This document shows positions 35,734-46,000 of a DNA stretch of 64,000 nucleotides, in pieces (position 1 is the first letter of the stretch; each line of letters opens with the position of its first letter). The DNA lies in contig CAZLJE010000010.1 in the NCBI GenBank assembly GCA_964559835.1, positions 62,001 through 126,000 on the forward strand. Direction: 5' to 3'. The notes under the pieces were generated by a model, which was given only the letters and a program-made list of their open reading frames with translations, ran no database searches and had not been told where the DNA came from. This DNA comes from DAISJI01 sp964559835 (GTDB lineage: Bacteria; Acidobacteriota; Terriglobia; Terriglobales; Acidobacteriaceae). A program made the translations under genes and the position numbers.

Positions 35734-37694
35734 TCCACCTCAATGACAAGGTTCTTGTACGCGTCCACTGCCGCCGTGCAGCGTGGCGGTATCACTGTCG
35801 TGGCGCTGTATTCTGTCACGATCGCCGGGCCGGAAAACCGGTCGCCCGGACGGAGTGCTTCTCGATCGATGAAGGGCGTGCGCACGGCGCGTCCATTGAA
35901 AAATACCGGGCCGTGCTTGACAATCGCCTGCTTGCCGTCGCCCGTGCGCGTCCGGAATTTCGCCAGCGGCACCTTCGGCGACGCGCCCACCATTCTCACC
36001 CGCACGCTCACCACTTCGAGCGGCCGCGAAGCATCCGCGTATCCGTACCGCCGCCGGTGATTTGCATGGAACGCGCTCACGCTTTTCCTGTTCCAGGGAA
36101 CGTTCAGTTCGTAGCCCTGGCCCACGTAGCGGAGGTCCGCGCTGCGCTTGGCTGTGCAACGCATGCCCTCCTCGTCGGCTGCCTTTCTGGCCAGGCGTTC
36201 CAGTTCGGCGAAGTGTGTCTCCAGGCGCTCGTCGTCCGGCGCGAGCATCACCGTCCGCGAGTAGTCCTTCACCACGTCCGACATCAGTATGCCCAGCGCG
36301 GAGAGCGCGCCCGGCATCCGCGGCACCAGGACGTGTGGAATCCGAAGCGCGCGCGCCAGCGCGCACGCATGCAGCGGCCCGGCGCCGCCGAAGCTGACCA
36401 GCGCGAAATCGCGCGGATCGTAGCCCCGCTCCACCGAGATCACACGGATTGCCTTCTCCATCGAGTTTTCAGCCACGCGCACGATGCCGGACGCAAATTC
36501 TTCGACGGTTGCGACGCTGCCCTTGCGCGTCTCCATCATCTGGCGCGCGCGATCGTCCTCGAGCCGGATCTTGCCTCCGAGGAATGCCGCCGGATCGAGC
36601 CGTCCCAGCACGACGTTGGCGTCGGTCACCGTTGGCTCCGTCCCTCGCCCGTAGCAGATCGGACCGGGATCGGCGCCCGCCGACTGCGGTCCGACTTGCA
36701 GCGCCCCGCCCGCGTCGAAGCGCGCCAGCGATCCGCCTCCAGCGCCGACGGTGTGAATGTCCAGCACCGGAACGCCAATCGGAAGGCCGGAGATCATGGA
36801 TTCGTTCGTAGTGCTGAGCCCGCCGGCGGTCCCGTCGATGAGCGCCACGTCGGTCGAGGTGCCGCCCATGTCGAAGCTGATGATCCGCTCGAACCCGGCG
36901 AGCTGCGCCAACGCATAGGCACCGACAACTCCGCCCGCGGGCCCCGATAAAACCGTGCGGACCGGCTCTCGCGCCGCAACATCGGCGGAAACGATGCCTC
37001 CCGACGATTGCATCACGTGCAGGCGCGCGCCCGCTTTCTTGTTGCGGAGTTCGTTCTGCAGGTGCGTGATGTACTGCCCCATTTTCGGCGCCAGATATGC
37101 GTTCACCAACACGGTCGATCCGCGTTCATACTCGCGGAATTCGGGCAGGATCTCGTGCGAGACGGAGAGCGGCGCGCCGCAGCGCGCCAAGGCCGCGGCT
37201 AGTTTCTTCTCGTGCTTGGGATTCGCGAAAGCGAACAGCAGCGACACGGCCACCGCTTCCGGGCGGCTCGCCGTGATTGCCTCGACCAGTTCGGCGACGG
37301 CCGCGTCCTGCAGTTGCGCCGTGACCTGGCCGTCGCACCCGACGCGCTCCTGCACGCCAAACCGCATTTCCGGCGCGACCAGCGGCGGGTCGGGCGTGTG
37401 CAGCCAGTCGTATAGCTTCTGCCGCGCCTGTCGCCCGATCGCGATGCTGTCCTGGAACCCATCAGTAGTGACGAACGCGACCCGCGCGCCTTTGCGCTCC
37501 AGCAAGGTGTTCGTTCCCACCGTGGTGCCGTGCCGCACTTCCGGTGCGTTGCCGGGTCGGATTTCGTCGAGCGCGCCCAAGATCGCCTGCGCGGGACTCG
37601 AAGGCGTCGAGAACACTTTTAATACGTTCAACTCGCCATCGGAGATGAAAACACAGTCGGTGAATGTGCCGCCCGTATCGACCGCAATTCGCAT
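35730..37694 (-). CDS. hyuA: Hydantoinase A/oxoprolinase family subunit
   Basis: 654 residues, ATP-binding A subunit. N-terminal DTGGTFTDCVF and later FDMGGTSTDVALI are the phosphate-binding motifs of the actin-like ATPase fold; GPAGGVVGAYAL, VGAGGGSLARFD and SFGGAGPLHACALA are family blocks. The C-terminal domain ends at the overlap with hyuB. It starts 24 bases after the GntR gene stop, with AGG before ATG, so regulator, hyuA and hyuB form one operon. ATP-driven opening of a lactam or hydantoin ring is the expected reaction with HyuB. Confidence 0.92.
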   Translation of the reverse strand: MRIAVDTGGTFTDCVFISDGELNVLKVFSTPSSPAQAILGALDEIRPGNAPEVRHGTTVGTNTLLERKGARVAFVTTDGFQDSIAIGRQARQKLYDWLHTPDPPLVAPEMRFGVQERVGCDGQVTAQLQDAAVAELVEAITASRPEAVAVSLLFAFANPKHEKKLAAALARCGAPLSVSHEILPEFREYERGSTVLVNAYLAPKMGQYITHLQNELRNKKAGARLHVMQSSGGIVSADVAAREPVRTVLSGPAGGVVGAYALAQLAGFERIISFDMGGTSTDVALIDGTAGGLSTTNESMISGLPIGVPVLDIHTVGAGGGSLARFDAGGALQVGPQSAGADPGPICYGRGTEPTVTDANVVLGRLDPAAFLGGKIRLEDDRARQMMETRKGSVATVEEFASGIVRVAENSMEKAIRVISVERGYDPRDFALVSFGGAGPLHACALARALRIPHVLVPRMPGALSALGILMSDVVKDYSRTVMLAPDDERLETHFAELERLARKAADEEGMRCTAKRSADLRYVGQGYELNVPWNRKSVSAFHANHRRRYGYADASRPLEVVSVRVRMVGASPKVPLAKFRTRTGDGKQAIVKHGPVFFNGRAVRTPFIDREALRPGDRFSGPAIVTEYSATTVIPPRCTAAVDAYKNLVIEVE

Positions 37695-37718
37695 ACCTGC
37701 ATGTCCCCGGAAATAAGA

Positions 37719-38528
37719 TCAGTCTGCCGCGGCTGCGCGCAGCCTCGCCGCGGCCCGCCGGACCCGCGCCGGATTCTCCTTCGGCGCGAATGATTCGAAT
37801 TCCACGTCGGCCGCCAGCTCTGGCTCCAGTTCGCCCAGTCGAGCATGGCCGGCGACGAACAGATTACGGCTGCGCTCGATCGTCCGGCGCACGTGCTCGG
37901 CCGCGCAGCGGCCCGCCCGTTCCGCGTCCCGCGCGCGAATGGCGGCGACAATATGGCGATGCTCCTGCACCAGTTCCGCCCCATAGGAATCCATGGAGAT
38001 GACCAGGTAGAAATAGCGCATCAGCCGCGTCTGGATATCGGCCGCGATCTGCGCCAGAATGTCGTTTCCCGATGCTTCCGCGATGCCCACGTGCAGGTTG
38101 CGGTTCCACTCGAGGAACGTGTAATAGCTGTTCTTCACGCCGACGCGATACTGGTATTTCGCCCAGTGCTCGATCTGCTTGATTTCCGCCTCGCTGGCCC
38201 GCTGCGACGCCAGCTCGGCGGCCGTGGAATCGACCGCGAGTTGTACCTCGTGCAGATTGTGGTACTCGGCCACCGTGAGCGGCGCCACGAAATATCCGCG
38301 AAACGGAACGATACGGAGCAGTCCGTCCTCGCCCAGTTTGCGGCAGGCCTCGCGCACCGGCGTGCGGCTCGCGTTGTGTCGACGGCACAGTTCGGACTCG
38401 GAGAGCGAACTGCCCGGCGCGATCGCGCAGGTCACGATCTCCTGCTTCAGCTCCCGATAAATGTTGTCGGCGGCAATCATCTCGAGGGTAATCGATGTTT
38501 GGCTGACGTCCCGCAGCACCGTCCCCAC
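37719..38528 (-). CDS. GntR-family (FCD-type) transcriptional regulator
   Basis: Regulator heading the hyuA-hyuB operon. The winged helix-turn-helix is at about residues 22-90 (YRELKQEIVTCAIAPGSSLS, SRTPVREACRKLGEDGLL) and an FCD ligand-binding helical domain at about 100-230. The first 16 residues before MIAADNIYREL are unusual, and that Met is a possible alternative start. The last 35 residues are an Arg/Ala-rich tail. A GTATAC-centred site lies 22 bases upstream, the core typical of FCD-type GntR operators, so autoregulation is likely. The ligand is probably the pathway substrate. Confidence 0.9.
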   Translation of the reverse strand: MGTVLRDVSQTSITLEMIAADNIYRELKQEIVTCAIAPGSSLSESELCRRHNASRTPVREACRKLGEDGLLRIVPFRGYFVAPLTVAEYHNLHEVQLAVDSTAAELASQRASEAEIKQIEHWAKYQYRVGVKNSYYTFLEWNRNLHVGIAEASGNDILAQIAADIQTRLMRYFYLVISMDSYGAELVQEHRHIVAAIRARDAERAGRCAAEHVRRTIERSRNLFVAGHARLGELEPELAADVEFESFAPKENPARVRRAAARLRAAAAD

Positions 38529-38546
38529 GGGTGCCGCCGGGCAACA

Positions 38547-38560
38547 ACCGGTATACAGAT
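38547..38560. promoter_or_regulatory. Possible GntR (FCD-type) operator
   Basis: ACCGGTATACAGAT carries the GTATAC core known from FCD-family operators and lies just upstream of the GntR start, between it and the divergent receptor. Flanking symmetry is poor. Confidence 0.3.
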
Positions 38561-38664
38561 GGCCGGAGTCTCTCTCGACATGCCTCCCGATGTCAAGAGC
38601 TTGTTGCGCGGAACCAGCGCAGAATGGCGTTTTTTACCGCTGGCCGTGCAATTGTTAAATTTTC

Positions 38665-38693
38665 TTGACAGTCAGGCAAACTGCGGATATAAG
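38665..38693 (+). promoter_or_regulatory. Sigma-70 promoter of the second receptor gene
   Basis: TTGACA at 38665-38670, a 17-base spacer, then TATAAG at 38688-38693: a near-consensus promoter about 80 bases before ATG 38774. Confidence 0.65.
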
Positions 38694-38773
38694 GCAACCC
38701 CACGAGGATGGCGCGGAGTTTTCGAAACTAGCGCGCTGCAAAATTTCCGTTTGCTCCAATCTGGAGGTTTGCG

Positions 38774-41632
38774 ATGTATTCGTCGCGGTTGCTCCGTTGG
38801 TTTTCCGCCCTTGCGATTCTCATCTGCATGTGTTGCAGCCTGACGGCGGTGGCGCAATCGGGCGCTTCCGAGGTCAGCGGTGTGGTGCAGGACCAATCCG
38901 GCGCCGCCATTCCCGGAGCGAAGGTCACGCTGACGAACGTCGATACCGGCATTTCCCGCACCGTCACGGTCGCCGCGGACGGCGCCTATCACTTCTCGCC
39001 GGTCCAGCCGGGCCGCTACAAGATCAAGGCTGAGCAGACCGGCTTCCGCGTCGTCGAAATCGGCAACCTGGTCGCCAACATCGACGCTCACCTGCAGCAG
39101 AACATCTCTCTCCCCGTCGGGCAAGCGTCGGAGAGCGTTGAGGTCGTCGGCACCGTGCCGGCCATCGACACGACCAAGACCGAAGTCGCCGGCGTTGTCA
39201 CCCAGCAGCAGATCGAGACCCTGCCGGTCAACACCCGGCAATATCTCAACCTCGCGCTGCTCATGCCCGGCACCACGCAGGACGGCTCGCGCACGTTCTA
39301 CAACAACGTGCAGGTCGGCTCCGGGGGACGCTTCTACGCCAACGGCTTCACCGTCGACGGGGTCACGAACACCTGGGCCGAGCAGGGCGAGCCGCGCCAG
39401 AATTTCCCCGAAGGCGCGGTGCAGGAGTTCAAGGTTTACACCACGCAGTACAAGGCCGAGAACGGCCTCGCCATGGGCGGCTTGGTCACGGTCGTAACCA
39501 AGAGCGGCACCAACGCCTTCCACGGCGAAGCTTTCGAATATTTCCGCGACGCCGCCCTCAACCGCGACAACCGTTTCCAGCGTCAGGCGGAAATCACCCA
39601 GGGAACCGGTAAGGCGCCCTTCCGCCGCAATCAGTTCGGCGGCGACATCGGCGGCCCCATCATCAAGAACCGGATGTTCTTCTACGGCGCTTACGAGCGC
39701 ACCCAGACCTCCGATTCCTTCACCATCTTCACCGGCCTTCCGCAGTACTACGGAAAGAACGAGGGCACGTTCAATAAGCCGATCCACGACCAGATGATTA
39801 GCGGCCGCGTCGATTACCAGCTCACCAAGAATCAAAACCTGTTTGCCCGTTACGCGCAGGAGTGGAACCTGCAAACTTGGCAGGGCTGCGGCGGCGCCAT
39901 TAAGCGCAACTGCTACGACGGCCAGATCCCGCGCGATTCCATCGTCGTCGGCGAGACCTGGGCCGCGAGCAACTCCCTCGTTAACGACTTCCGTTTCCAG
40001 TATGCTTATTCCTCGTACCAGCTCGGGCCGTCCGGATCGCCCATCTATACCGCGATCGGCACTTTCCCGCAGAGCCGCTTGGCTCTGTTGCAGACCACCT
40101 ATGGCTTCCCCGGGTTCAGCTACGGCATGGGATACGGCGAACTTGGCATCGAGACTCGCTGGGAGTTTAACGACTCGGTCTCTATTCAAAAAGGCCACCA
40201 CAGCCTGAAGTTCGGCTTCGATACCAGCTACATCCCCTTCGCCGACGATACCGTCATCGGCATCAACGGCAACTGGACCTTCAAGAATAACTATTACTTC
40301 GATCCCAAGGACCCGGCCAGCATCGCCGCCCTCGGCAACGCCGTGCCCACGCTGTTCACCGCCAGCATCCCGCCCGCCTATACTTCGGTGCCCGTCCACC
40401 AGTACGGCATCTTCGCGCAGGATGACTGGGCCATCCGCCCCGGCCTCACCCTCAACCTCGGCCTGCGTTACGACCTCGAAAAAGGTTCGTTCGATGAATC
40501 GCTGAACCCTGCCACCCAGTTCGCCACCCCGATTCCGTACATCGGCAATCCCGGCAAGCGCGGCGACCCAGACAACATCGGCCCCCGCGTCGGCCTCGCC
40601 TGGGACATCTTCGGCAACGGCCGCGACGTGGTCCGTGCCGGCTACGGCATCTACTACAACAATATTCAGACCCTGCTCAACTTCCCCGAATACCGCAACT
40701 TGTCCCAGTGCAGCATCAGCATCAACAACCCATCGTATCCCGATCCTTTCCAGGGCAAGAGCCCGACCTCGTTCTGCTCGACGGCGCCGCCCAACGTCAC
40801 GATCCTGGCGCCTAACTTCCAGAACCCGTACTCGCAGCAGTTCAACGTCGGCTATTCGCGCCAGGTCACCAACACAGTCTCCATCCACGTCGACGGCGTC
40901 TACACCCATAGCTTGCGCGACTGGCGCACGTACGACCTCAACTATCCCGACCCGGTCACTGGCATCCGCCCGCTGCCCGCGTGGGGGCAGATCAATCAGC
41001 ACCAGACCATCGGACGTGCGAAATATAAGGCCCTCTACGTCCGCGCCGAAAAACGCGCCGGCCGTTACCAGTTCCTCGTCTCCTATACCCTGCAGTCCAA
41101 TATGGACGACAACCCGCAGGCCTCCGTCGAAAACTATTCCAACTACATGCAGGATTGGGGGCCGAACAACATAGAGCGCCGCCACAACCTGGTCGCCTCC
41201 ACCTCCGTCCGCCTCCCTGCCCAAATCACCTTGGGCGCGATCTGGACCCTGCGCTCCTCGCTGCCCTTCAGCGCCTATTCCTCCCTACGCAATAAGGACG
41301 GATCGGCCCAGTACGTTCCCGGGACCACCCGCAACCAGGGCAACCGCGACCTCTCGATCGCCGCGGTCAACGCCTATCGCGCCGGGCTCGGGCTCGCCCC
41401 CATCGCCTCAATCGACAGCAGCCGCTTTAACTCCGTCGATATCCGCGCCTCCCGTGCCTTTTTCGTAAAAGGGGAGCGCCGCATCGAGGCCATCGGCCAG
41501 GTCTTTAACCTGTTCGGCACCGAAAACCTCTCCGGCTCCAACGTATCCATTGCCAATTCCTCTACCTTCGGAAAGATTAACGGCGCCAGTAATCTGCAAC
41601 AGGCCGAACTGGCGGTGCGCTTCGTCTTCTAG
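38774..41632 (+). CDS. Oar-like TonB-dependent outer-membrane receptor
   Basis: 952 residues, the smallest of the three receptors in this window. The signal peptide ends near LTAVAQ; the carboxypeptidase-regulatory domain (VSGVVQDQSGAAIPGAKVTL) covers about 34-115. The plug has LPVNTRQYLNLALLMPG and the barrel ends in LQQAELAVRFVF with terminal Phe. GGAGG lies a few bases before ATG and a near-consensus promoter upstream. It is divergent from GntR-hyuAB and followed by DUF2891, M14 peptidase and MFS genes, so import of peptides or a modified amino acid is a fair guess. Confidence 0.93.
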   Translation: MYSSRLLRWFSALAILICMCCSLTAVAQSGASEVSGVVQDQSGAAIPGAKVTLTNVDTGISRTVTVAADGAYHFSPVQPGRYKIKAEQTGFRVVEIGNLVANIDAHLQQNISLPVGQASESVEVVGTVPAIDTTKTEVAGVVTQQQIETLPVNTRQYLNLALLMPGTTQDGSRTFYNNVQVGSGGRFYANGFTVDGVTNTWAEQGEPRQNFPEGAVQEFKVYTTQYKAENGLAMGGLVTVVTKSGTNAFHGEAFEYFRDAALNRDNRFQRQAEITQGTGKAPFRRNQFGGDIGGPIIKNRMFFYGAYERTQTSDSFTIFTGLPQYYGKNEGTFNKPIHDQMISGRVDYQLTKNQNLFARYAQEWNLQTWQGCGGAIKRNCYDGQIPRDSIVVGETWAASNSLVNDFRFQYAYSSYQLGPSGSPIYTAIGTFPQSRLALLQTTYGFPGFSYGMGYGELGIETRWEFNDSVSIQKGHHSLKFGFDTSYIPFADDTVIGINGNWTFKNNYYFDPKDPASIAALGNAVPTLFTASIPPAYTSVPVHQYGIFAQDDWAIRPGLTLNLGLRYDLEKGSFDESLNPATQFATPIPYIGNPGKRGDPDNIGPRVGLAWDIFGNGRDVVRAGYGIYYNNIQTLLNFPEYRNLSQCSISINNPSYPDPFQGKSPTSFCSTAPPNVTILAPNFQNPYSQQFNVGYSRQVTNTVSIHVDGVYTHSLRDWRTYDLNYPDPVTGIRPLPAWGQINQHQTIGRAKYKALYVRAEKRAGRYQFLVSYTLQSNMDDNPQASVENYSNYMQDWGPNNIERRHNLVASTSVRLPAQITLGAIWTLRSSLPFSAYSSLRNKDGSAQYVPGTTRNQGNRDLSIAAVNAYRAGLGLAPIASIDSSRFNSVDIRASRAFFVKGERRIEAIGQVFNLFGTENLSGSNVSIANSSTFGKINGASNLQQAELAVRFVF

Positions 41633-41711
41633 CGATTGGGTCGGTTTCGGCCGGCCGGAAACTGTAGAACCCAGCGCGTTTCGCGAGGGTCGCGCCGGAG
41701 CAAAAAACATA

Positions 41712-42965
41712 ATGCCAATGACTATTGCGCGGGGGCGATATCGGGCGGGGCGGCGGGTGCAGATTCTGCTATGTCTGGCCGCGTTCAGCTTGCTTGCTCA
41801 ATCAGCGCTGGCAATTGTGCCGGCCGACGTCAACGAGATCAACCGCTACTTGAAGTCTCTTCCCGACGCGGCCGCTCCCCCATTGAACGAAGCGCAGGCG
41901 CTGACGCTCGCCGCGATGCCGCTCTCGTGCCTCGATCATCCGCAGTCGGTCCCGGAACAGCGGGTGGATTACCTGTGGGTGCCGGATGCCAAGCCGCGAC
42001 TGGTCGAAGGCTATGACAAGCACCGCGCCTTCTATGGCTGCTATGACTGGCACTCCGCCGTCAATTCCACCTGGACTCTGGTCGTTCTGCTCAAGCAGTT
42101 TCCCGATCTCTCGCTGGCGCGCCTGATCCGCGAGAAACTTGACGATCACCTGGGGAAGAGCAACGTCGAGGGCGAGATGGCGTTCTTCAAAGACGCCAAG
42201 CGCTTCGAAATGCCCTACGGCTACGCTTGGCTGCTTAAGTTGTATGGCGAGTTCCAGACCTGGGATGATCCCGATGCAAAAAAATGGGCGGCCAATCTCG
42301 CGCCCCTGGTGGCGCAGTTCTCCGCAAAGCTGAAAGAGACTCTTCCCGACGATCCCTACGCGACCCGCGCGGGCGTTCACGGCAACACCGCCCTATCGCT
42401 CGATCTCATGCTCGACTACACCGATGCGGCCGGCGATAAGGCCCTCGACAAGGTCGTGCGTGCGGCCGCGTTGCGCTATTTTTCAGCGGACCGCGATTGC
42501 CCCACGGCCTATGAGCCGGGCGGCGCCGAGTTCCTCTCTCCCTGCCTCGCGGAGGCGAAGCTGATGAGCCGCGTTCTCGACCAGCACGCTTTCGTCGCCT
42601 GGTTCGACTCTTTTCTTCCGCCTGTATATTCGGCCGCCTTCAAGCCCTTGACCGTTCCCGTCGACGTTTCCGGAATTACGAAAAAAGAGTTGCTGGCCGG
42701 CAAGTCGCACCTGATCGGGTTGGCGTTTCAGCGCGCGGAGTCGATGCTGGCGATCGCCGCCGCCCTGCCGGCAAACGATCCACGCATTCCCGTGCTGAGG
42801 CGCGTCGCTTCCATCAATGCAAGCAGCGGATTTCGCTCCCTGGCCGGAGCCGGTTACCTCGGCTCGCATTGGCTGGGGACTTACGCAGTGCTCTACGAGC
42901 GCGCCGCCGGCAAGTCGCCGGCGCAGCCGGTTGAAAAAACTGCAAGCAACAGCCCCGCAAAATAG
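41712..42965 (+). CDS. Exported DUF2891-family protein
   Basis: 417 residues. A signal peptide (LLCLAAFSLLAQSALA) is followed by a DUF2891-like domain: an alpha-rich fold with YGCYDWHSAVNSTW, YGYAWLLKLYGEFQTWDD, CPTAYEPGGAEFLSPCLAEA and AGAGYLGSHWLGTYAV. Function of the family is unknown; the Trp/His-rich helical layout resembles alpha/alpha-barrel enzymes. The frame is open back to 41550, but ATG 41712 (or 41718) starts the charged signal-peptide N-terminus. It lies between the receptor and the M14 peptidase on the same strand. Family assignment is from motif memory. Confidence 0.75.
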   Translation: MPMTIARGRYRAGRRVQILLCLAAFSLLAQSALAIVPADVNEINRYLKSLPDAAAPPLNEAQALTLAAMPLSCLDHPQSVPEQRVDYLWVPDAKPRLVEGYDKHRAFYGCYDWHSAVNSTWTLVVLLKQFPDLSLARLIREKLDDHLGKSNVEGEMAFFKDAKRFEMPYGYAWLLKLYGEFQTWDDPDAKKWAANLAPLVAQFSAKLKETLPDDPYATRAGVHGNTALSLDLMLDYTDAAGDKALDKVVRAAALRYFSADRDCPTAYEPGGAEFLSPCLAEAKLMSRVLDQHAFVAWFDSFLPPVYSAAFKPLTVPVDVSGITKKELLAGKSHLIGLAFQRAESMLAIAAALPANDPRIPVLRRVASINASSGFRSLAGAGYLGSHWLGTYAVLYERAAGKSPAQPVEKTASNSPAK

Positions 42966-43031
42966 GTGGGCGAAAGTCCTGGCAACGAACTCGAAACCGC
43001 GGGCGATTGTCCGCACCGATGGAGACTGCAA

Positions 43032-46000
43032 ATGCGCAGATTTCACGTTCTTCTTCCGCTTTTCCTGATCATCGGCTCCTGCTGGGCCGCGCTCCCGCCT
43101 GCTTCCAAGCCCGCTTCTACCGCATCGCGCCTGGAGAACACTTTCGCCGGCGGCTGGATTGTGCAGGACAGTAATGGTGACGGCGTCAACGACGTCGTTC
43201 ATGCCCAGCTTGTGGTTCCGTCGCAGCCGAGCGCCGTCGAGAACGCCGCCGCCGCCGATGTCGCCGCTCGCATTGGCTACGAGACCGCCGGCATGACCCT
43301 CCCCATCGTGTTTACCGCCGCCGACGCCTCTCCCACCGGAAAGAATTTCGAGGTCTCGCCCAAGATTTGGATCGGTATCAATGCCGTTCCTGCCGACGAG
43401 GCGAAGCGGCTTCCGTCGATCGCGACGCAGTTGGCCAGCGGTGAAGGCGGCTGGTTCGCCGTCGGAAGCAATCTGGCCATTATCGGCAGCGACCCCGTCG
43501 GCCTGCTCACCGCGGCGGCCGCGTACGCATCCCGCGCGCCCTACCAGTGGACGGTGCAAGGCGACAAGATCGAAGCCATCGCCAAGACAATCAACGAGGC
43601 GCTCCAAAATCGCCACGTCGACGCCAAAGTCGAATTGGCCGGCATCACCTATGTCGATGGACAGAGCGGCATTCGGCGCGCTGTCTTGCAAGTCACCGGC
43701 TCCGCCGATCTCGGCGACGTTCGCAAGGCCCTCAGCGGAGAAGAAAAGCCGGTGCGCTTTGGCGCCGTGCACGAGCTGTATTTCATTGCCTCGACCGGCA
43801 CGCCGCTTTCGGTGTTTAATCCGAGCCCGATCACCACGGCTCCGCTGCCCACGGCCCCCGAGGCTGCCGGCGAGCAGTTGAAACTCGTCGACCTGGGCGC
43901 GCTCTACACGATTAAGGGCCTGCTCGGCGGCTCGCCGAAGAAACCAATCCCGTCCTCCGTTGCGGCGCAACTTTACGTTCCGGCCGGGCCCGCCGGAGTC
44001 GCGATGGCGAATCTGGCCGCACGCATCGGACTGGAAACCACCGGCATCACCCTCCCCCTGGCGTTTCCCGCTGACGGCGTTTCGTCCGCCCAAGTGCACT
44101 CTTCCATCGTGCTCGCGGGCGACTCGCTGCTCTCCCGGCATGTCACCGACCTGCTCACCGCCGCACCCGGCTCCGATCTGGACAAGGCCGGCCTGACGCA
44201 GGTCGGCGCCAAACTCGATAACACGCAAGCCCCCGCGCTCGCACCCGGCGAAGGCGAGCTGCGCGTCGTCGATGGCGCCTTCGGCAAGAACGCCGCCATC
44301 ATCGCGCGGGGCGATGCAGAGGGCTCCGCCGCTGCGGTTTCCTATGCCGCGTCGCACCTGCCGAATCTCTGGGAATACGGCAAGCAGTACGAGTCGACCG
44401 ACGAGATGCGCTACGACCTGCACCGCTTCTTCTCGCTCCGCTCGGGAGTGGGGCAGGCCTCGGCCGCCATGTATCACCTCGATCGCTGGATGACCCGCCT
44501 TGCCGGCGAAAAGGAGCACCCCAACCATTACTCCGAGGTCGAGGCCGACGTTTATGTCGATAAAGCCGATCCCGGCCTCGATGCCTTCGTCAAGCGCACC
44601 GTCGAACAACGGCTCAAAGCAGCCAAGGTGACGGTCCACGTGGGCAGTCTTCATGCCGGAATGAAATGCTGCGACAGCGACCCGGACCTTCATTATCGCG
44701 ATGTCTCCGGCCGCCCCTTCCACCAGGCCAAGCCCACCTTCGCCGAAGACCTCACCATTCCCTGGGAAGGCACGCGCCTGATCGCCGCCGTCAAGAAAGC
44801 CCTCGCGCAATCCAAGCCCGGCGACGCCTTCAACATCGAGGCCCGCGTCAGCGAAGGTCCGGAGCAACGCGATAAGTTGTCGGGACAGATTCGCGCGATG
44901 ATGCAGTCCGCCGGCGCCGACATGGACAAGTCGCACATCGTTGTCCTCTGCGCCTACAAGCAGGGCTATAGCTGGATCATGGACCAGGTCGCTCCCGACC
45001 TGCTCAAACTGACGCCGGCTCCGGCCCGCGTCGTGATCTCGTTCGCGCCCTACCGTGATAAAGACCGCATGAGCGCCATGGGCTCGCCTTCGCGCTGGGT
45101 CCAGGAACTCTATCCCGTCGATGAGGTGCTGGCCAAGACGTTGGGTATGCGGCTGGACAAGATTGAGTTGGCAAAACTTGCCGACGAGAGCGGTCCGACC
45201 TACCGCGTCGCCGCCTACTCCGACGCCGGCGCGCAGGTCTATACGAAAGATTTTAAAGTTTCGGCGGTGATGCGTCCCTATAGCCCCACCTTCCCCAATT
45301 ACGACCGAGTCACGGTCGAAACCGGCTGGCTCCACGCCGAAGATAACGGCCGCGTTGTAGCCGACGAGCGCATCGCTACTGATCTTGAGGAATTCTGGGA
45401 CCACTACCAGAACGAAACCCTCCCCCGCATCTACAAGTACATTGTCGCTCAGAACGACGGGAAGCCCCGCCAGGAGTACCAGCCGCTCTTCGATACTCTC
45501 AAGATCTCTTTCCACATGTCCGAGCCCGACTACGACATCGGCCTCGACCAGGAGCGCATCTCCTCCCTCGAAGCCCTGCAGGAAGACACACTTTTCTCCA
45601 CCGAGAACTTCTTCTACTTGCTCGGCAGCAGCGAGTCCAACGGCATCATGGACTACATGGGACGCGTCATCCCCGTCGCCTATCCCACCCGCGACGGCCA
45701 GGACGGCACCGTCCGCATCGAGTTTTACGCCAAAGACGTCGCTCATCCCCTCGTCCGCCTGCGCTATAAAAAAGATGGCGCCACGGCTTTTGACGAACTC
45801 GAACGCGACTTGCCGGCCGTCAGCGTCGGCAGCCCCCGCCTTATCGCCGCACGCGTGCAAGCGGGTCAACCCGAGGTCAAAGACCTGACTTGGCGCCTCC
45901 TCGCCGACGCCCGCAACGACGACTTCCAACAATGGAAGAAGGTCGCGGCCGAGGAACGCATCGAGCGCAGCATGTTGTCCGTCGAGCAGGCGCAGGGCGA

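Noticed and set aside
38672..41224. An 850-codon open frame antisense to the second receptor
   Set aside because: Same mirror effect; no domain is visible and the plus strand is a clear receptor.
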